NCBI RefSeq assembly: GCF_000346485.2
Contig: NZ_KQ976354.1
Span: 6,168,479-6,232,478, forward strand
From: Scytonema hofmannii PCC 7110
Lineage (GTDB): Bacteria; Cyanobacteriota; Cyanobacteriia; Cyanobacteriales; Nostocaceae
Direction of reading: 5' to 3'
Length of the DNA stretch: 64,000 nt
Made by a program: the position numbers and the translations under genes. The notes beneath the pieces are model-generated. The model was not told the origin of the DNA. It saw only the letters and a list, made by a program, of their open reading frames with translations, and did not search any database. Positions 56,320 through 64,000 of this stretch are shown here, in pieces. Every line of letters starts with the position of its first letter. The stretch's first letter is position 1.

Positions 56320-56437
56320 CGATCGCTCCTTTGAGTTGTGATTACGATATATTAATCGGAATTGGATATGACTAGTGAGTCAGATTTAGTCAATGAGGTA
56401 CTAGGTATTATTACAGTTGGTGTGAGTCGTCAATGCA

Positions 56438-58960
56438 ATGAGAGATGAAGACAAGACAAAAGAGCAGCTGATTCAAGAAATAGCTGAACTGCGACAACGT
56501 GTTTGTAGTTTAGAAACATTAACTGCTCAACAGCAGCAAGCAGAAAAGGCATTGTACGAACACACTCAACGGCAAGTTCAAAGAGAGCAAGCACTCAATC
56601 GAGTTATTCAAAGCATTCGGAATTCTTTAGACATAAAAACAATTTTTTCCACAGCAGCCCGTGAAGTGGCACAACTCGTACAAGCCGATCGAGCAGAAAT
56701 TGTACAATATCTATCAGAACGGCAACTGTGGTTAAATGTAACGGATTACCGCAAAAATCTAGAGTTACCAAGTGCTTTGGGATTAGAAATTCCTGATGTC
56801 AATAATGAAGTAGCATCTCGACTCAAGCGATTGGAAGTTGTTCTTATTGAAGATGCAAGCACTTACCCAGACGAAATCAACCGCGATTTTGCTGAAACTT
56901 ATTCTGGAGCCTGGTTACTGGTACCGTTGCAAGTTGGCTCTTCAGTTTGGGGTAGTCTGAGCGTGATACGCACTCACCAATCTTCCCCTTGGCAACAGGA
57001 AGATGTGGAATTAACATGTGCTGTAGCTGACCAATTAGCGATCGCCATACAGCAATCAACCCTCTACGAACAAGTACAAAGCGAATTACTCGAACGCAAA
57101 CGAGCAGAGGCAGAAATTTACTTTCAAGCGCATTTATTATCAGCAGTAGAACAAGCAGTCATTGCCACTGATTTAGATGGAAAAATTATTTATTGGAATC
57201 GCTTTGCAGAAACTTTATATGGATGGTTGGCACAAGAAGTGCTTGGTCAAAATATTATGGATGTTGTCTCAACTACGACTTCACGAGACCAAGCAATTGA
57301 AATTATGTCTAACTTGCAGCAAGGTAAAAGTTGGTCAGGCGAATTTCTCGTTCGGCGTCGAGATGGGACTCCTTTCCTTGCGCTAGTTACCGACTCACCA
57401 ATTTATAATGACCAGGGGGTAATAATCGGAGTTGTTGGTATTTCTGTTGATATTACCGAACGCAAACAAACAGAAGAGAAGATCCGCCAACAAGCTGCGT
57501 TGCTTGACATTGCTACAGATGCTATATTGGTTCGAGACTTAAACCACAAAATTCTCTTTTGGAACAAAAGCGCCGAGCGTCTTTACGGTTGGAAAACACA
57601 AGAAGCTTTGGGACAGAATGCTCAAAATCTGTTATACAGGGAAATACCGCCACAACTGCAAGAAGCGCTACATCAAGTTAACAAGACAGGCGAGTGGTAT
57701 GGCGAATTAAACAAAGTCCGAAAGGACGGCAAAGAAATCATCGTCGAAAGCCGATGGACACTCGTACAAGATGAAAACGGCAAACCAAAATCAATTCTGA
57801 ACGTTGACACCGACATTACAGAAAAGAAACAACTTCAAACTCAGTTTCTTCGCGCTCAGAGATTGGAAAGCCTTGGTACACTTGCTAGCGGTATTGCCCA
57901 CGACCTCAATAATATATTGTCTCCAATTCTTTTATCAGCTCAAATTTTACAAATAAAAATTGGCAATGAACAGCACAATAAGCTACTTGAAACTTTAGAA
58001 ATTAATACTCAGCGTGGTGCAAATTTAGTCAAGCAAGTCCTCTCCTTTGCGCGTGGCGTTGAAGGTCAGCGCACGGTGTTACAAATTAAGCACTTGATAA
58101 TGGAAATTCAGCAGCTTGCCAAACAGACATTTCCTAAATCTATTGAATTTGTTTGTAAAATAGCGCCAAACTTGTGGACTGTCTGTGGAGATGCAACACA
58201 ACTCTATCAGATGTTGATGAACTTAGTTATCAATTCTCGTGATGCGATGCCCAAAGGTGGTATTTTAGAACTTTCTGCTGAGAATTTTTTCATTGACGAA
58301 AACTATGCAAGGATGAATATTGAGGCAACTGTTGGACACCATATTGTTATCTCTGTTAGAGATACAGGCATAGGTATGTCACCTGAAGTCTTAGATAGAA
58401 TTTTTGAACCTTTCTTCACCACCAAAGCAGTTGGACAAGGAACGGGATTGGGTCTTTCAACTGTGCTTGGTATTGTTAAAAGTCATAGTGGGTTTATCAA
58501 TGTTTCTAGTTCTGTTGGCAAAGGAACAGAATTTCAGGTTTTTTTAAAAGCTGTGATGGAAAATGAAACGCAGTCAATAGAAAATTCGGAAATACCAACA
58601 GGGAATGGAGAATTAATTTTGGTGGTAGATGATGAAGCAAAAATCCGAGAAATTACTAAAACAACGTTGGAAAATTATAATTATAAAGTCCTAATTGCTA
58701 GTGATGGTATTGCAGCTATTTCATTATATGCCCAAAATGTATCTGATATTCGCGTGGTTTTGTTAGATATGATGATGCCGACTATGGATGGCTTTACCAC
58801 GATCCAAACCCTGAAAAAAATCAACCCATTTGTGAAAATTATTGCCTCTAGCGGTCTTCGAGAAAATCAGCTACTTGCGGAATCTGTTGGTATTCACAAG
58901 TTTTTGCCAAAGCCATATACGGTTAAGCAGTTATTGCTAATGTTACAAAGTCTCATTTGA
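56438..58960 (+). CDS. GAF-PAS-PAS hybrid histidine kinase with receiver domain
   Basis: Coiled start (KEQLIQEIAELRQRVCSLET), GAF (about residues 50-215), PAS/PAC (225-350, ISVDITERKQTEE), PAS/PAC (350-470, VDTDITEKKQLQ), dimerisation helix LGTLASGIAHDLNNILSPIL with H488, HATPase (MNLVINSRDAMPKGG, DTGIGMSPEV, GQGTGLGLS), and a C-terminal receiver (LVVDDEAKIREITKT, D777 in VVLLDMMMPTMDG, conserved Lys near LPKPY). This is a soluble phosphorelay kinase with its own receiver. The signal is unknown. GCGATCGC words and a short ATG-rich leader precede it. Confidence 0.93.
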   Translation: MRDEDKTKEQLIQEIAELRQRVCSLETLTAQQQQAEKALYEHTQRQVQREQALNRVIQSIRNSLDIKTIFSTAAREVAQLVQADRAEIVQYLSERQLWLNVTDYRKNLELPSALGLEIPDVNNEVASRLKRLEVVLIEDASTYPDEINRDFAETYSGAWLLVPLQVGSSVWGSLSVIRTHQSSPWQQEDVELTCAVADQLAIAIQQSTLYEQVQSELLERKRAEAEIYFQAHLLSAVEQAVIATDLDGKIIYWNRFAETLYGWLAQEVLGQNIMDVVSTTTSRDQAIEIMSNLQQGKSWSGEFLVRRRDGTPFLALVTDSPIYNDQGVIIGVVGISVDITERKQTEEKIRQQAALLDIATDAILVRDLNHKILFWNKSAERLYGWKTQEALGQNAQNLLYREIPPQLQEALHQVNKTGEWYGELNKVRKDGKEIIVESRWTLVQDENGKPKSILNVDTDITEKKQLQTQFLRAQRLESLGTLASGIAHDLNNILSPILLSAQILQIKIGNEQHNKLLETLEINTQRGANLVKQVLSFARGVEGQRTVLQIKHLIMEIQQLAKQTFPKSIEFVCKIAPNLWTVCGDATQLYQMLMNLVINSRDAMPKGGILELSAENFFIDENYARMNIEATVGHHIVISVRDTGIGMSPEVLDRIFEPFFTTKAVGQGTGLGLSTVLGIVKSHSGFINVSSSVGKGTEFQVFLKAVMENETQSIENSEIPTGNGELILVVDDEAKIREITKTTLENYNYKVLIASDGIAAISLYAQNVSDIRVVLLDMMMPTMDGFTTIQTLKKINPFVKIIASSGLRENQLLAESVGIHKFLPKPYTVKQLLLMLQSLI

Positions 58961-58965
58961 AAATA

Positions 58966-59069
58966 AGGAGTTAGGGGTTAGGGGTTAGGGGTTAGTTATT
59001 AGTACTTCTTCCTCGTCCCTACTCCCTACTCCCTACTCCCTACTCCCTACTCCCTACTCCCTACTCCCT
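58966..59069. repeat. GGGGTTA and ACTCCCT tandem tracts
   Basis: Four TTAGGGG units are followed by eight perfect ACTCCCT heptamers, filling the gap between the hybrid kinase and menF stop codons. The same ACTCCCT word occurs in spacers at 21715 and inside menE at 63130. Confidence 0.88.
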
Positions 59070-59073
59070 ATAC

Positions 59074-60489
59074 TTATACCAGCGCTCTTAACAAAGCTTG
59101 TAGCTTGAGCTGAACCTCTGCAAGTTCCTTGTCAGGATCGGAACCAGCAACAATACCAGCACCTGCATAAAGTCTTGCGCGATCGCCATCTATAAGTGCC
59201 GAACGAATTCCTACAATAAACTCACAGTTTCCTTCAGAGTCCACCCAACCTAATGGTGCTGCATACAATCCTCTTTCAAAGTTTTCATAACGGCGAATTT
59301 CACGACAAGCAATCTCTCTAGCTGCACCTGCAACGGCTGGTGTTGGATGCAATTGCGCGACTATCCTTAAAGGATGTACGTTATTAGGAACAATGGCATT
59401 GATAGGAGTCCATAAATGTTGAATGTTAGACAATTGTCGCAAGCGTGGTCTTAACACTTGAGGTAGTAAACCCAGTTGGGACAGCCGTTGTGTAATAAAA
59501 TCAATCACTAGAGAGTGTTCGTGCCTTTCCTTTATACTACTCAACAAGCGACTGGCATTCACTGCATCTTCAGCTGGTGTTTTACCCCGTGGTGCAGAAC
59601 CAGCTAAAGCATCAGTAATTAATTGCTGCTTGTGAATGCCGATCAAACGCTCCGGACTTGCTCCTATAAAGTTCTGTCCTTTTCCATTACTTATAGAAAA
59701 AATACAACAATTGGGGTGTATCTGTCGTAAATTATTTAAAGACTGTAGTAAGTTAAATCGAATGTTGGCTCTAACATCCAGTGCATCTGCTAAGACAACT
59801 TTCCTGAGACGCGTTGACTGAATACTTTCCAAAGCCCCTAATACCGATCGCTTAAATTGCTCTGGATTGGCTACATATTTTTGGCTAAATTTTGGCTGCG
59901 TCACCGTCAATGGTGAAAAGTCATATTCTAGAGAATTAATAGTTTCAAGTTTACTCCACAAAACCTGTAATATTTTTTGAATATCCACATTAGCATTAAT
60001 TGAGATATTGGCAACAAATGTGTATCGATTGTTTTTAACAGCCACTTGCCAACGGGGAAGAAAAATAGTAGCAGATGGAAATGGATAATCTGCTTGACTG
60101 AGTTCTTCAAAGAAACTAAAACTACATAAAAACTGCGGTTTAGAAAAAGCTCGCTCGATTTCCGAAAAACAAATTGTTCTGTCGAGACAATCTTTGATAA
60201 AATCTTCTGACTCCTTGAAGCGGTTTTTACCTGTTATTTCTAATTTAGCAACAGCATCAAAAGAAGCGATCGCCTCTTTTTTCCCTTTATTCTCCCAATA
60301 AAAACTAAATTGCTGAGGTTGAGCCAGTTTACCAAGTACAACCAGAGGATCGACTGGGTCAATCTCTATCGAAACACTAGCAATTTGCGTGCAATTCTTC
60401 CTTAGGCAATTTTGCTGAATCGCCCAAAGAAAGTGGTATAGCTCCTTATTGTATACAAAAAAGTCAGCGCGACATTGTGAAACTGTCAT
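59074..60489 (-). CDS. menF: Isochorismate synthase (phylloquinone pathway)
   Basis: This enzyme converts chorismate to isochorismate at the entry of phylloquinone (vitamin K1) synthesis, the electron carrier of photosystem I. The C-terminal chorismate-utilising domain has FIGASPERLIGI, ALAGSAPRGKTPAEDA, HEHSLVIDFITQRL, LHPTPAVAGAAREIACREIR and GWVDSEGNCEFIVGIRSALI, then YAGAGIVAGSDPDKELAEV. Its 471 residues are normal for a cyanobacterial MenF. It is divergent from menA across a 277-bp spacer that has no other gene. Confidence 0.95.
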   Translation of the reverse strand: MTVSQCRADFFVYNKELYHFLWAIQQNCLRKNCTQIASVSIEIDPVDPLVVLGKLAQPQQFSFYWENKGKKEAIASFDAVAKLEITGKNRFKESEDFIKDCLDRTICFSEIERAFSKPQFLCSFSFFEELSQADYPFPSATIFLPRWQVAVKNNRYTFVANISINANVDIQKILQVLWSKLETINSLEYDFSPLTVTQPKFSQKYVANPEQFKRSVLGALESIQSTRLRKVVLADALDVRANIRFNLLQSLNNLRQIHPNCCIFSISNGKGQNFIGASPERLIGIHKQQLITDALAGSAPRGKTPAEDAVNASRLLSSIKERHEHSLVIDFITQRLSQLGLLPQVLRPRLRQLSNIQHLWTPINAIVPNNVHPLRIVAQLHPTPAVAGAAREIACREIRRYENFERGLYAAPLGWVDSEGNCEFIVGIRSALIDGDRARLYAGAGIVAGSDPDKELAEVQLKLQALLRALV

Positions 60490-60766
60490 GATCTAAAAAT
60501 AGTAAATTTTTTTGAAGTTATCTTCCAAAAGAGTCATAAATCATGGTCGTATTTCTACAGGTAACACAAACAGACCCTTTTAACCAGAGTGAGTTTAGCA
60601 AAGTTGTAGTTTTGCAAAAACTTGCCTGCGATGTCCAGTTTCTGCTGTAATTTGAGACTGAGACAAAAAGTGGCAACTTTTAAGTTGTTACCTACATAGA
60701 GTATATTTCCCAACCATAAAATTTTTTGGATTGGGAAGTGCTGGCAATTTTAGTAAATCGCGACTA

Positions 60767-61666
60767 ATGACTACAAAGCTGATTTCTTATCCCAACAATA
60801 AGTTATGGATGGCGGCACTAAAACCGCCGATGTACAGCGTTGCTATTATGCCCATCTGGGTGGGTACGGCTGTTGCTTTTTCTGAAACGAAGACTTTTCA
60901 TGGAGTAGTTTTTTCGGCCTTTGTAGCTGCTGCAATTTGTATCCTGGCTTGGGAAAATCTCAGTAATGATGTCTTTGATTCAGAAACAGGCATTGATAAA
61001 AATAAACACCATTCTTTGGTCAACTTGACTGGTAATAAAAGCCTGATATTCTGGTTGGGAAACTTATTTTTAGGTCTGGGTTTGCTAGGAATATTAGCAA
61101 TAGCTTGGTGGCAACAAGATTTAACCGTAATAGGAATAATCATGTTGTGCTGTGCTTTAGGCTATACCTATCAAGGACCTCCCTTCCGTCTAGGATATCA
61201 GGGTTTGGGGGAAATCATTTGCTTTTTTGCCTTCGGTCCGTTGGCTGTATCAGCTGCATACTACAGTCAAACGGCGAGTTTGTCATGGCGGGCGTTGATA
61301 GCTTCGGTAGTCGTTGGGATTGCCACAAGTTTAATTTTGTTCTGTTCCCACTTCCATCAAGTAAAAGACGACATAGCTGCAGGTAAGCGTTCTCCGATTG
61401 TCCGGTTGGGTACGCAAAGAGGAGCCGATCTCCTACAGTGGTTTACAGGCAGCATTTATGCATTAACCTTCATAGGCGTGCTTTGGGGAATTTTCCCAGG
61501 TTGGACTTTGCTCAGTTGGGCAAGTTTACCCTTTGCTAGGAAGTTATGTAACCACGTCCAGACAAATCACAACCAACCAGACAAGGTAAATAATTGTAAA
61601 TTTATTGCTGTATCAGTCCATTTTTGGAGTTGTTTGCTATTTGGATTGGGGTTTGTATTTGGTTAG
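60767..61666 (+). CDS. menA: 1,4-dihydroxy-2-naphthoate phytyltransferase (MenA)
   Basis: This membrane prenyltransferase attaches the phytyl chain in phylloquinone synthesis. The ATG at 60767 gives MTTKLISYPNNKLWMAALKP, the usual start; the TTG at 60731 is unlikely. The aspartate motif is NLSNDVFDSETG (N-D-x-x-D), and the second is FCSHFHQVKDDIAAGKRSPI. Seven to nine hydrophobic helices are visible. It has 299 residues. It is followed by menC after 86 bp with a hairpin (61666-61695) between them. Confidence 0.93.
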   Translation: MTTKLISYPNNKLWMAALKPPMYSVAIMPIWVGTAVAFSETKTFHGVVFSAFVAAAICILAWENLSNDVFDSETGIDKNKHHSLVNLTGNKSLIFWLGNLFLGLGLLGILAIAWWQQDLTVIGIIMLCCALGYTYQGPPFRLGYQGLGEIICFFAFGPLAVSAAYYSQTASLSWRALIASVVVGIATSLILFCSHFHQVKDDIAAGKRSPIVRLGTQRGADLLQWFTGSIYALTFIGVLWGIFPGWTLLSWASLPFARKLCNHVQTNHNQPDKVNNCKFIAVSVHFWSCLLFGLGFVFG

Positions 61667-61750
61667 TACGGGCGCAAGGCCGCCGCGCCCGTACAGTGGT
61701 TAATGGTAATTAGCCATTAGCATTTAGCATTTAGCATTTAGCAATTAAAA
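61666..61750. repeat. Hairpin and CATTTAG repeats between menA and menC
   Basis: A GTACGGGCGC/GCGCCCGTAC stem (61666-61695) directly after the menA stop is followed by four TAGCATT-type heptamers (61715-61743). The hairpin is related to the GCGCCC words at 35430. Confidence 0.8.
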
Positions 61751-61751
61751 A

Positions 61752-62810
61752 ATGCATTACCAATTTCAGTTTCGTCCTTATCGGCGGAGGTTTGTGCGAT
61801 CGCTAACTACAAGTCATGGTGTTTGGGATACTCGCGAAGGTATAATTCTTAAACTCACAGATGATTTGGGTAAAGTTGGTTGGGGTGAAATTGCACCCAT
61901 CAGCTGGTTTGGTTCTGAAAACTTAGAGCAAGCTCTTTTGTTTTGTCGTCAGTTACCAGAGATAGTGACAGACGAAACAATTTTCTCGATCCCTGACGAG
62001 TTACCCGCTTGTCAATTTGGCTTTGAATCAGCTGTTTGGGGAGTGGGGAGTAGGGAGTGGAGAGTAGGGAAACATCAGGGAGTGGGGAATGAGGAAGCAG
62101 GGGAAGACAATTCTACCTTGTCCTCTTTGTCCCTCAATCCAAAATCCAAAATCCAAAATCCAAAATCCCTAACATACAGCGCCTTATTACCTGCAGGAGA
62201 AGAAGCATTGGAGGTATGGCAAACACTGTGGCAGCAGGGGGATCGTACTTTTAAATGGAAAATTGGCGTTTACCCTGTTGCTGAAGAACTAAGAATTTTT
62301 CAAAGGCTCGCTCAAACCTTACCATCCTTGACAAAACTCAGGTTAGATGCAAACGGCGGATTGAGTTATGAAGAGGCTAACTTGTGGTTGTGGACTTGCG
62401 ACAATGTCAAGGCTAACAGTACTTTGACTGTAGAAATTGAATTTATCGAACAGCCACTGTCTGTAGATAAATTTGATTCTATGTTGGAATTAAGTTACTG
62501 CTATAACACTGCAATAGCCTTAGATGAATCTGTCGCGACATTCAACCAACTAAAAACTTGTTACCAAAAAGGCTGGCGAGGGATTTTTGTCATTAAGCCG
62601 GGAATAGTTGGTTCGCCATCGCGTTTGCGTCAATTTTGCTGGGAGTGTGAAGTTGATGCTGTATTTTCTTCTGTGTTTGAAACTTCTATTGGTAGAAAAG
62701 CAGCACTCCAACTGGCTGTGGAATTATCGCGACACAACAGGGCGTTGGGTTTTGGAGTCAATCATTTTTTTGCAGAAGAGGAAGAAATTTGGTTGAAAAA
62801 TTTATGGTAG
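61752..62810 (+). CDS. menC: o-Succinylbenzoate synthase (MenC) with repeat insert
   Basis: This enolase-superfamily enzyme makes o-succinylbenzoate. The N-terminal cap begins YQFQFRPYRRRFVRSLTTSH. The barrel has FKWKIGVYPV (KxK-type lysine region), LRLDANGGLSYEEA (first Asp), EFIEQPL (Glu), ALDESVAT (Asp) and FVIKPGIVGSPSR (Lys). Between FESAVW and LTYSALLPAGEEA, residues about 97-140 are a low-complexity insert encoded by GGGAGTAGGGAG- and AAAATCC-type repeats (SLNPKSKIQNPKS), while the barrel core is intact. At 352 residues it exceeds the family's usual 320 or so by that insert. The stop overlaps the start of menE by 7 bp. Confidence 0.93.
   Translation: MHYQFQFRPYRRRFVRSLTTSHGVWDTREGIILKLTDDLGKVGWGEIAPISWFGSENLEQALLFCRQLPEIVTDETIFSIPDELPACQFGFESAVWGVGSREWRVGKHQGVGNEEAGEDNSTLSSLSLNPKSKIQNPKSLTYSALLPAGEEALEVWQTLWQQGDRTFKWKIGVYPVAEELRIFQRLAQTLPSLTKLRLDANGGLSYEEANLWLWTCDNVKANSTLTVEIEFIEQPLSVDKFDSMLELSYCYNTAIALDESVATFNQLKTCYQKGWRGIFVIKPGIVGSPSRLRQFCWECEVDAVFSSVFETSIGRKAALQLAVELSRHNRALGFGVNHFFAEEEEIWLKNLW
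62038..62170. repeat. Repeat insert inside menC
   Basis: GGGAGTGGGGAGTAGGGAGT and related tracts, then three CAAAATC heptamers, lie in frame inside menC. They supply about 44 codons not found in the family core. Confidence 0.85.
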
Positions 62811-64000
62811 AAACGTTAGAGTATCTTGGAGAAAAGTCATTTCGCTTACCTTCAGATTGGCTAATTTGCGAGCGCGATCGTCTATTTCCCCTCATTACTA
62901 AACAACGGTATCTAGAGTTAATGCAGTTTTCCAATGGGAAAACACCACCAAAGATTCTCTTAGCAGAACCTGAACCAGTCAAGTTTCTCGCCAGTTTTCT
63001 CGCAGCTTGTCAAGCGAGTTGCCCAGTTTTCCTTTGTAATCCTAATTGGGGACAACAGGAATGGGAACAGGTTTTTAATTTGGTTAAACCGGATATTATT
63101 TGGGGTATGGGGGAACAGCAACATTCTTTCCCTCACTCCCCCCCTCCCTCACTCCCTCACTCCCTCACTCCCTCACTCCCTCACTCCCTCACTTCCTCTC
63201 CACTCATCATGATTCCCACCGGCGGTTCGTCGGGAAAAATTAAGTTTGCCATGCATACTTGGGAAACTTTAATGGCATCAGTACAGGGATTTAAAGCATA
63301 TTTTCAAGTAGATAAAATTAACTCTTTTTGCGTATTGCCTCTCTATCATGTTGGCGGTTTAATGCAATTTATGCGCTCCTTTACAACAGGTGGTCATCTG
63401 GCAAATCTCCCATTTAAAGAGTTACAATTCGGACAAAACTACAGCATTAAACCACAAGAATTCTTTATATCTTTAGTACCAACACAGTTACAACGTCTCC
63501 TGCAAAATCCAGAATCAACCCAATGGTTAAAACAATTTCAGACAGTTCTTTTGGGAGGTGCGCCTGCTTGGAATGAACTTTTAGAAGCAGCAAGAAGCCA
63601 TAAAATCCGATTAGCTCTTACTTATGGCATGACAGAAACCGCCTCTCAAATAGCCACCCTCAAACCTGATGATTTTTTAAATGGTAAAGAGAGTTGTACC
63701 CAGCTTCTACCTCACGCTAAAGTCAAGATTTATCATGAGCAATGCGAAATTTTAAAGCCAAATCAAATAGGCAATATCAAGATTTATTCTCAATCCTTAG
63801 CTCTTGGTTACTACCCTAATAGTAAAGATAATCAGGGTTATTTACAAACAGATGACTTGGGATTTTTTGATGAACAAGGATATTTACACATCTCTGGACG
63901 TAGCAGTGATAAAATTATTACAGGTGGTGAAAATGTTTATGCTATAGAAGTTGAATCAGCCATTAGAGGAACTCAAATGGTAACAGATGTTTGCGCGATC
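62804..64000 (+). CDS. menE: o-Succinylbenzoate-CoA ligase (MenE), 3' end outside the window
   Basis: The ATG at 62804 lies inside the last codons of menC (7-bp overlap), typical of translational coupling. The protein runs open for 399 codons to the window end. Acyl-adenylate enzyme motifs are visible: MIPTGGSSGKIKFAMHTWE (A3, nucleotide-binding), LLGGAPAWNELLEAA, LTYGMTETASQIATL (A5), and GYLQTDDLGFFDEQGYLHIS plus GRSSDKIITGGENVYAIEVE (A7/A8). It makes succinylbenzoyl-CoA from the MenC product. Just before A3, bases about 63107-63205 encode a Ser/Pro/His-rich insert from CTCACTCC repeats (residues about 105-133). Confidence 0.93.
   Translation, partial: MVETLEYLGEKSFRLPSDWLICERDRLFPLITKQRYLELMQFSNGKTPPKILLAEPEPVKFLASFLAACQASCPVFLCNPNWGQQEWEQVFNLVKPDIIWGMGEQQHSFPHSPPPSLPHSLTPSLPHSLTSSPLIMIPTGGSSGKIKFAMHTWETLMASVQGFKAYFQVDKINSFCVLPLYHVGGLMQFMRSFTTGGHLANLPFKELQFGQNYSIKPQEFFISLVPTQLQRLLQNPESTQWLKQFQTVLLGGAPAWNELLEAARSHKIRLALTYGMTETASQIATLKPDDFLNGKESCTQLLPHAKVKIYHEQCEILKPNQIGNIKIYSQSLALGYYPNSKDNQGYLQTDDLGFFDEQGYLHISGRSSDKIITGGENVYAIEVESAIRGTQMVTDVCAI
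63107..63205. repeat. CTCACTCC repeat inside menE
   Basis: Nine to ten CCCTCACTC-type units read in frame as Pro/His/Ser/Leu-rich residues within a linker before the A3 motif. Confidence 0.88.

Overview
The window comes from a heterocyst-forming filamentous cyanobacterium (Nostocales). The evidence is: hetR (7911-8810); a 77-residue RGSGR-pentapeptide protein that fits PatX (21134-21367); the cyanobacteria-specific glutamine synthetase inactivating factor gifA next to glnA; the phycobilisome subunit gene apcF; a phylloquinone gene group; abundant GCGATCGC (HIP1) octamers; and many 7-bp short tandem arrays (TGACCAG type) typical of Nostocales genomes. I cannot name the genus from this sequence.

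Layout. 3-4943 is the 3' part of a STAND/NACHT NTPase with ten near-identical 80-residue TPR units. 5174-11974 carries moaA, rpsD, a secreted Cys-repeat protein, hetR with a 1.25 kb upstream region without a supportable gene, and a coiled-coil EamA transporter. 12134-15116 is an accessory island: a frameshifted IS1182-type transposase between two roughly 300-bp inverted arms that contain 31-bp tandem repeats. 15114-21027 holds a Pit phosphate permease, a zinc dehydrogenase, an orphan excisionase-like antitoxin, a Uma2 endonuclease and an FAD oxidoreductase. 21071-25072 is a nitrogen-control block: patX with a DIF+-like promoter, a methyltransferase, then gifA and glnA facing each other, both with GTA-N8-TAC NtcA boxes. 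25348-36711 holds apcF, tlyA, a CYP110-like P450, a dynamin-like GTPase, a glycosyltransferase, a WD40 protein, a HAD phosphatase and NurA, plus decayed fragments (DUF433, ABC-3 metal permease).

36742-46804 holds a second Uma2 gene, a PAS/GAF histidine kinase with an FHA membrane protein, an Rpn-type nuclease with a partial tandem copy fused to a dead CHAT-like fragment, a persulfide dioxygenase beside a decayed FAD protein, an O-methyltransferase and trhO. 46890-50212 contains tRNA-Ala(UGC), queD, a tnpB-only element inside nested palindromic repeats, an SH3b protein and tRNA-Val(UAC). 50302-58960 has a DUF2227 protein, mazG, a two-gene module of unknown function, an aldehyde dehydrogenase, proA and a hybrid histidine kinase. 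59074-64000 is the phylloquinone block: menF, with menA-menC-menE diverging from it; menE runs off the window.

The main links are nitrogen status (NtcA boxes on glnA and gifA; HetR and its peptide inhibitor PatX; MoCo synthesis via moaA), photosynthesis (apcF, phylloquinone genes) and signalling (two large histidine kinases, STAND and WD40 proteins). Repeat content is high. Several repeat families sit inside coding sequences or supply the stop codon, and several genes have visibly decayed.
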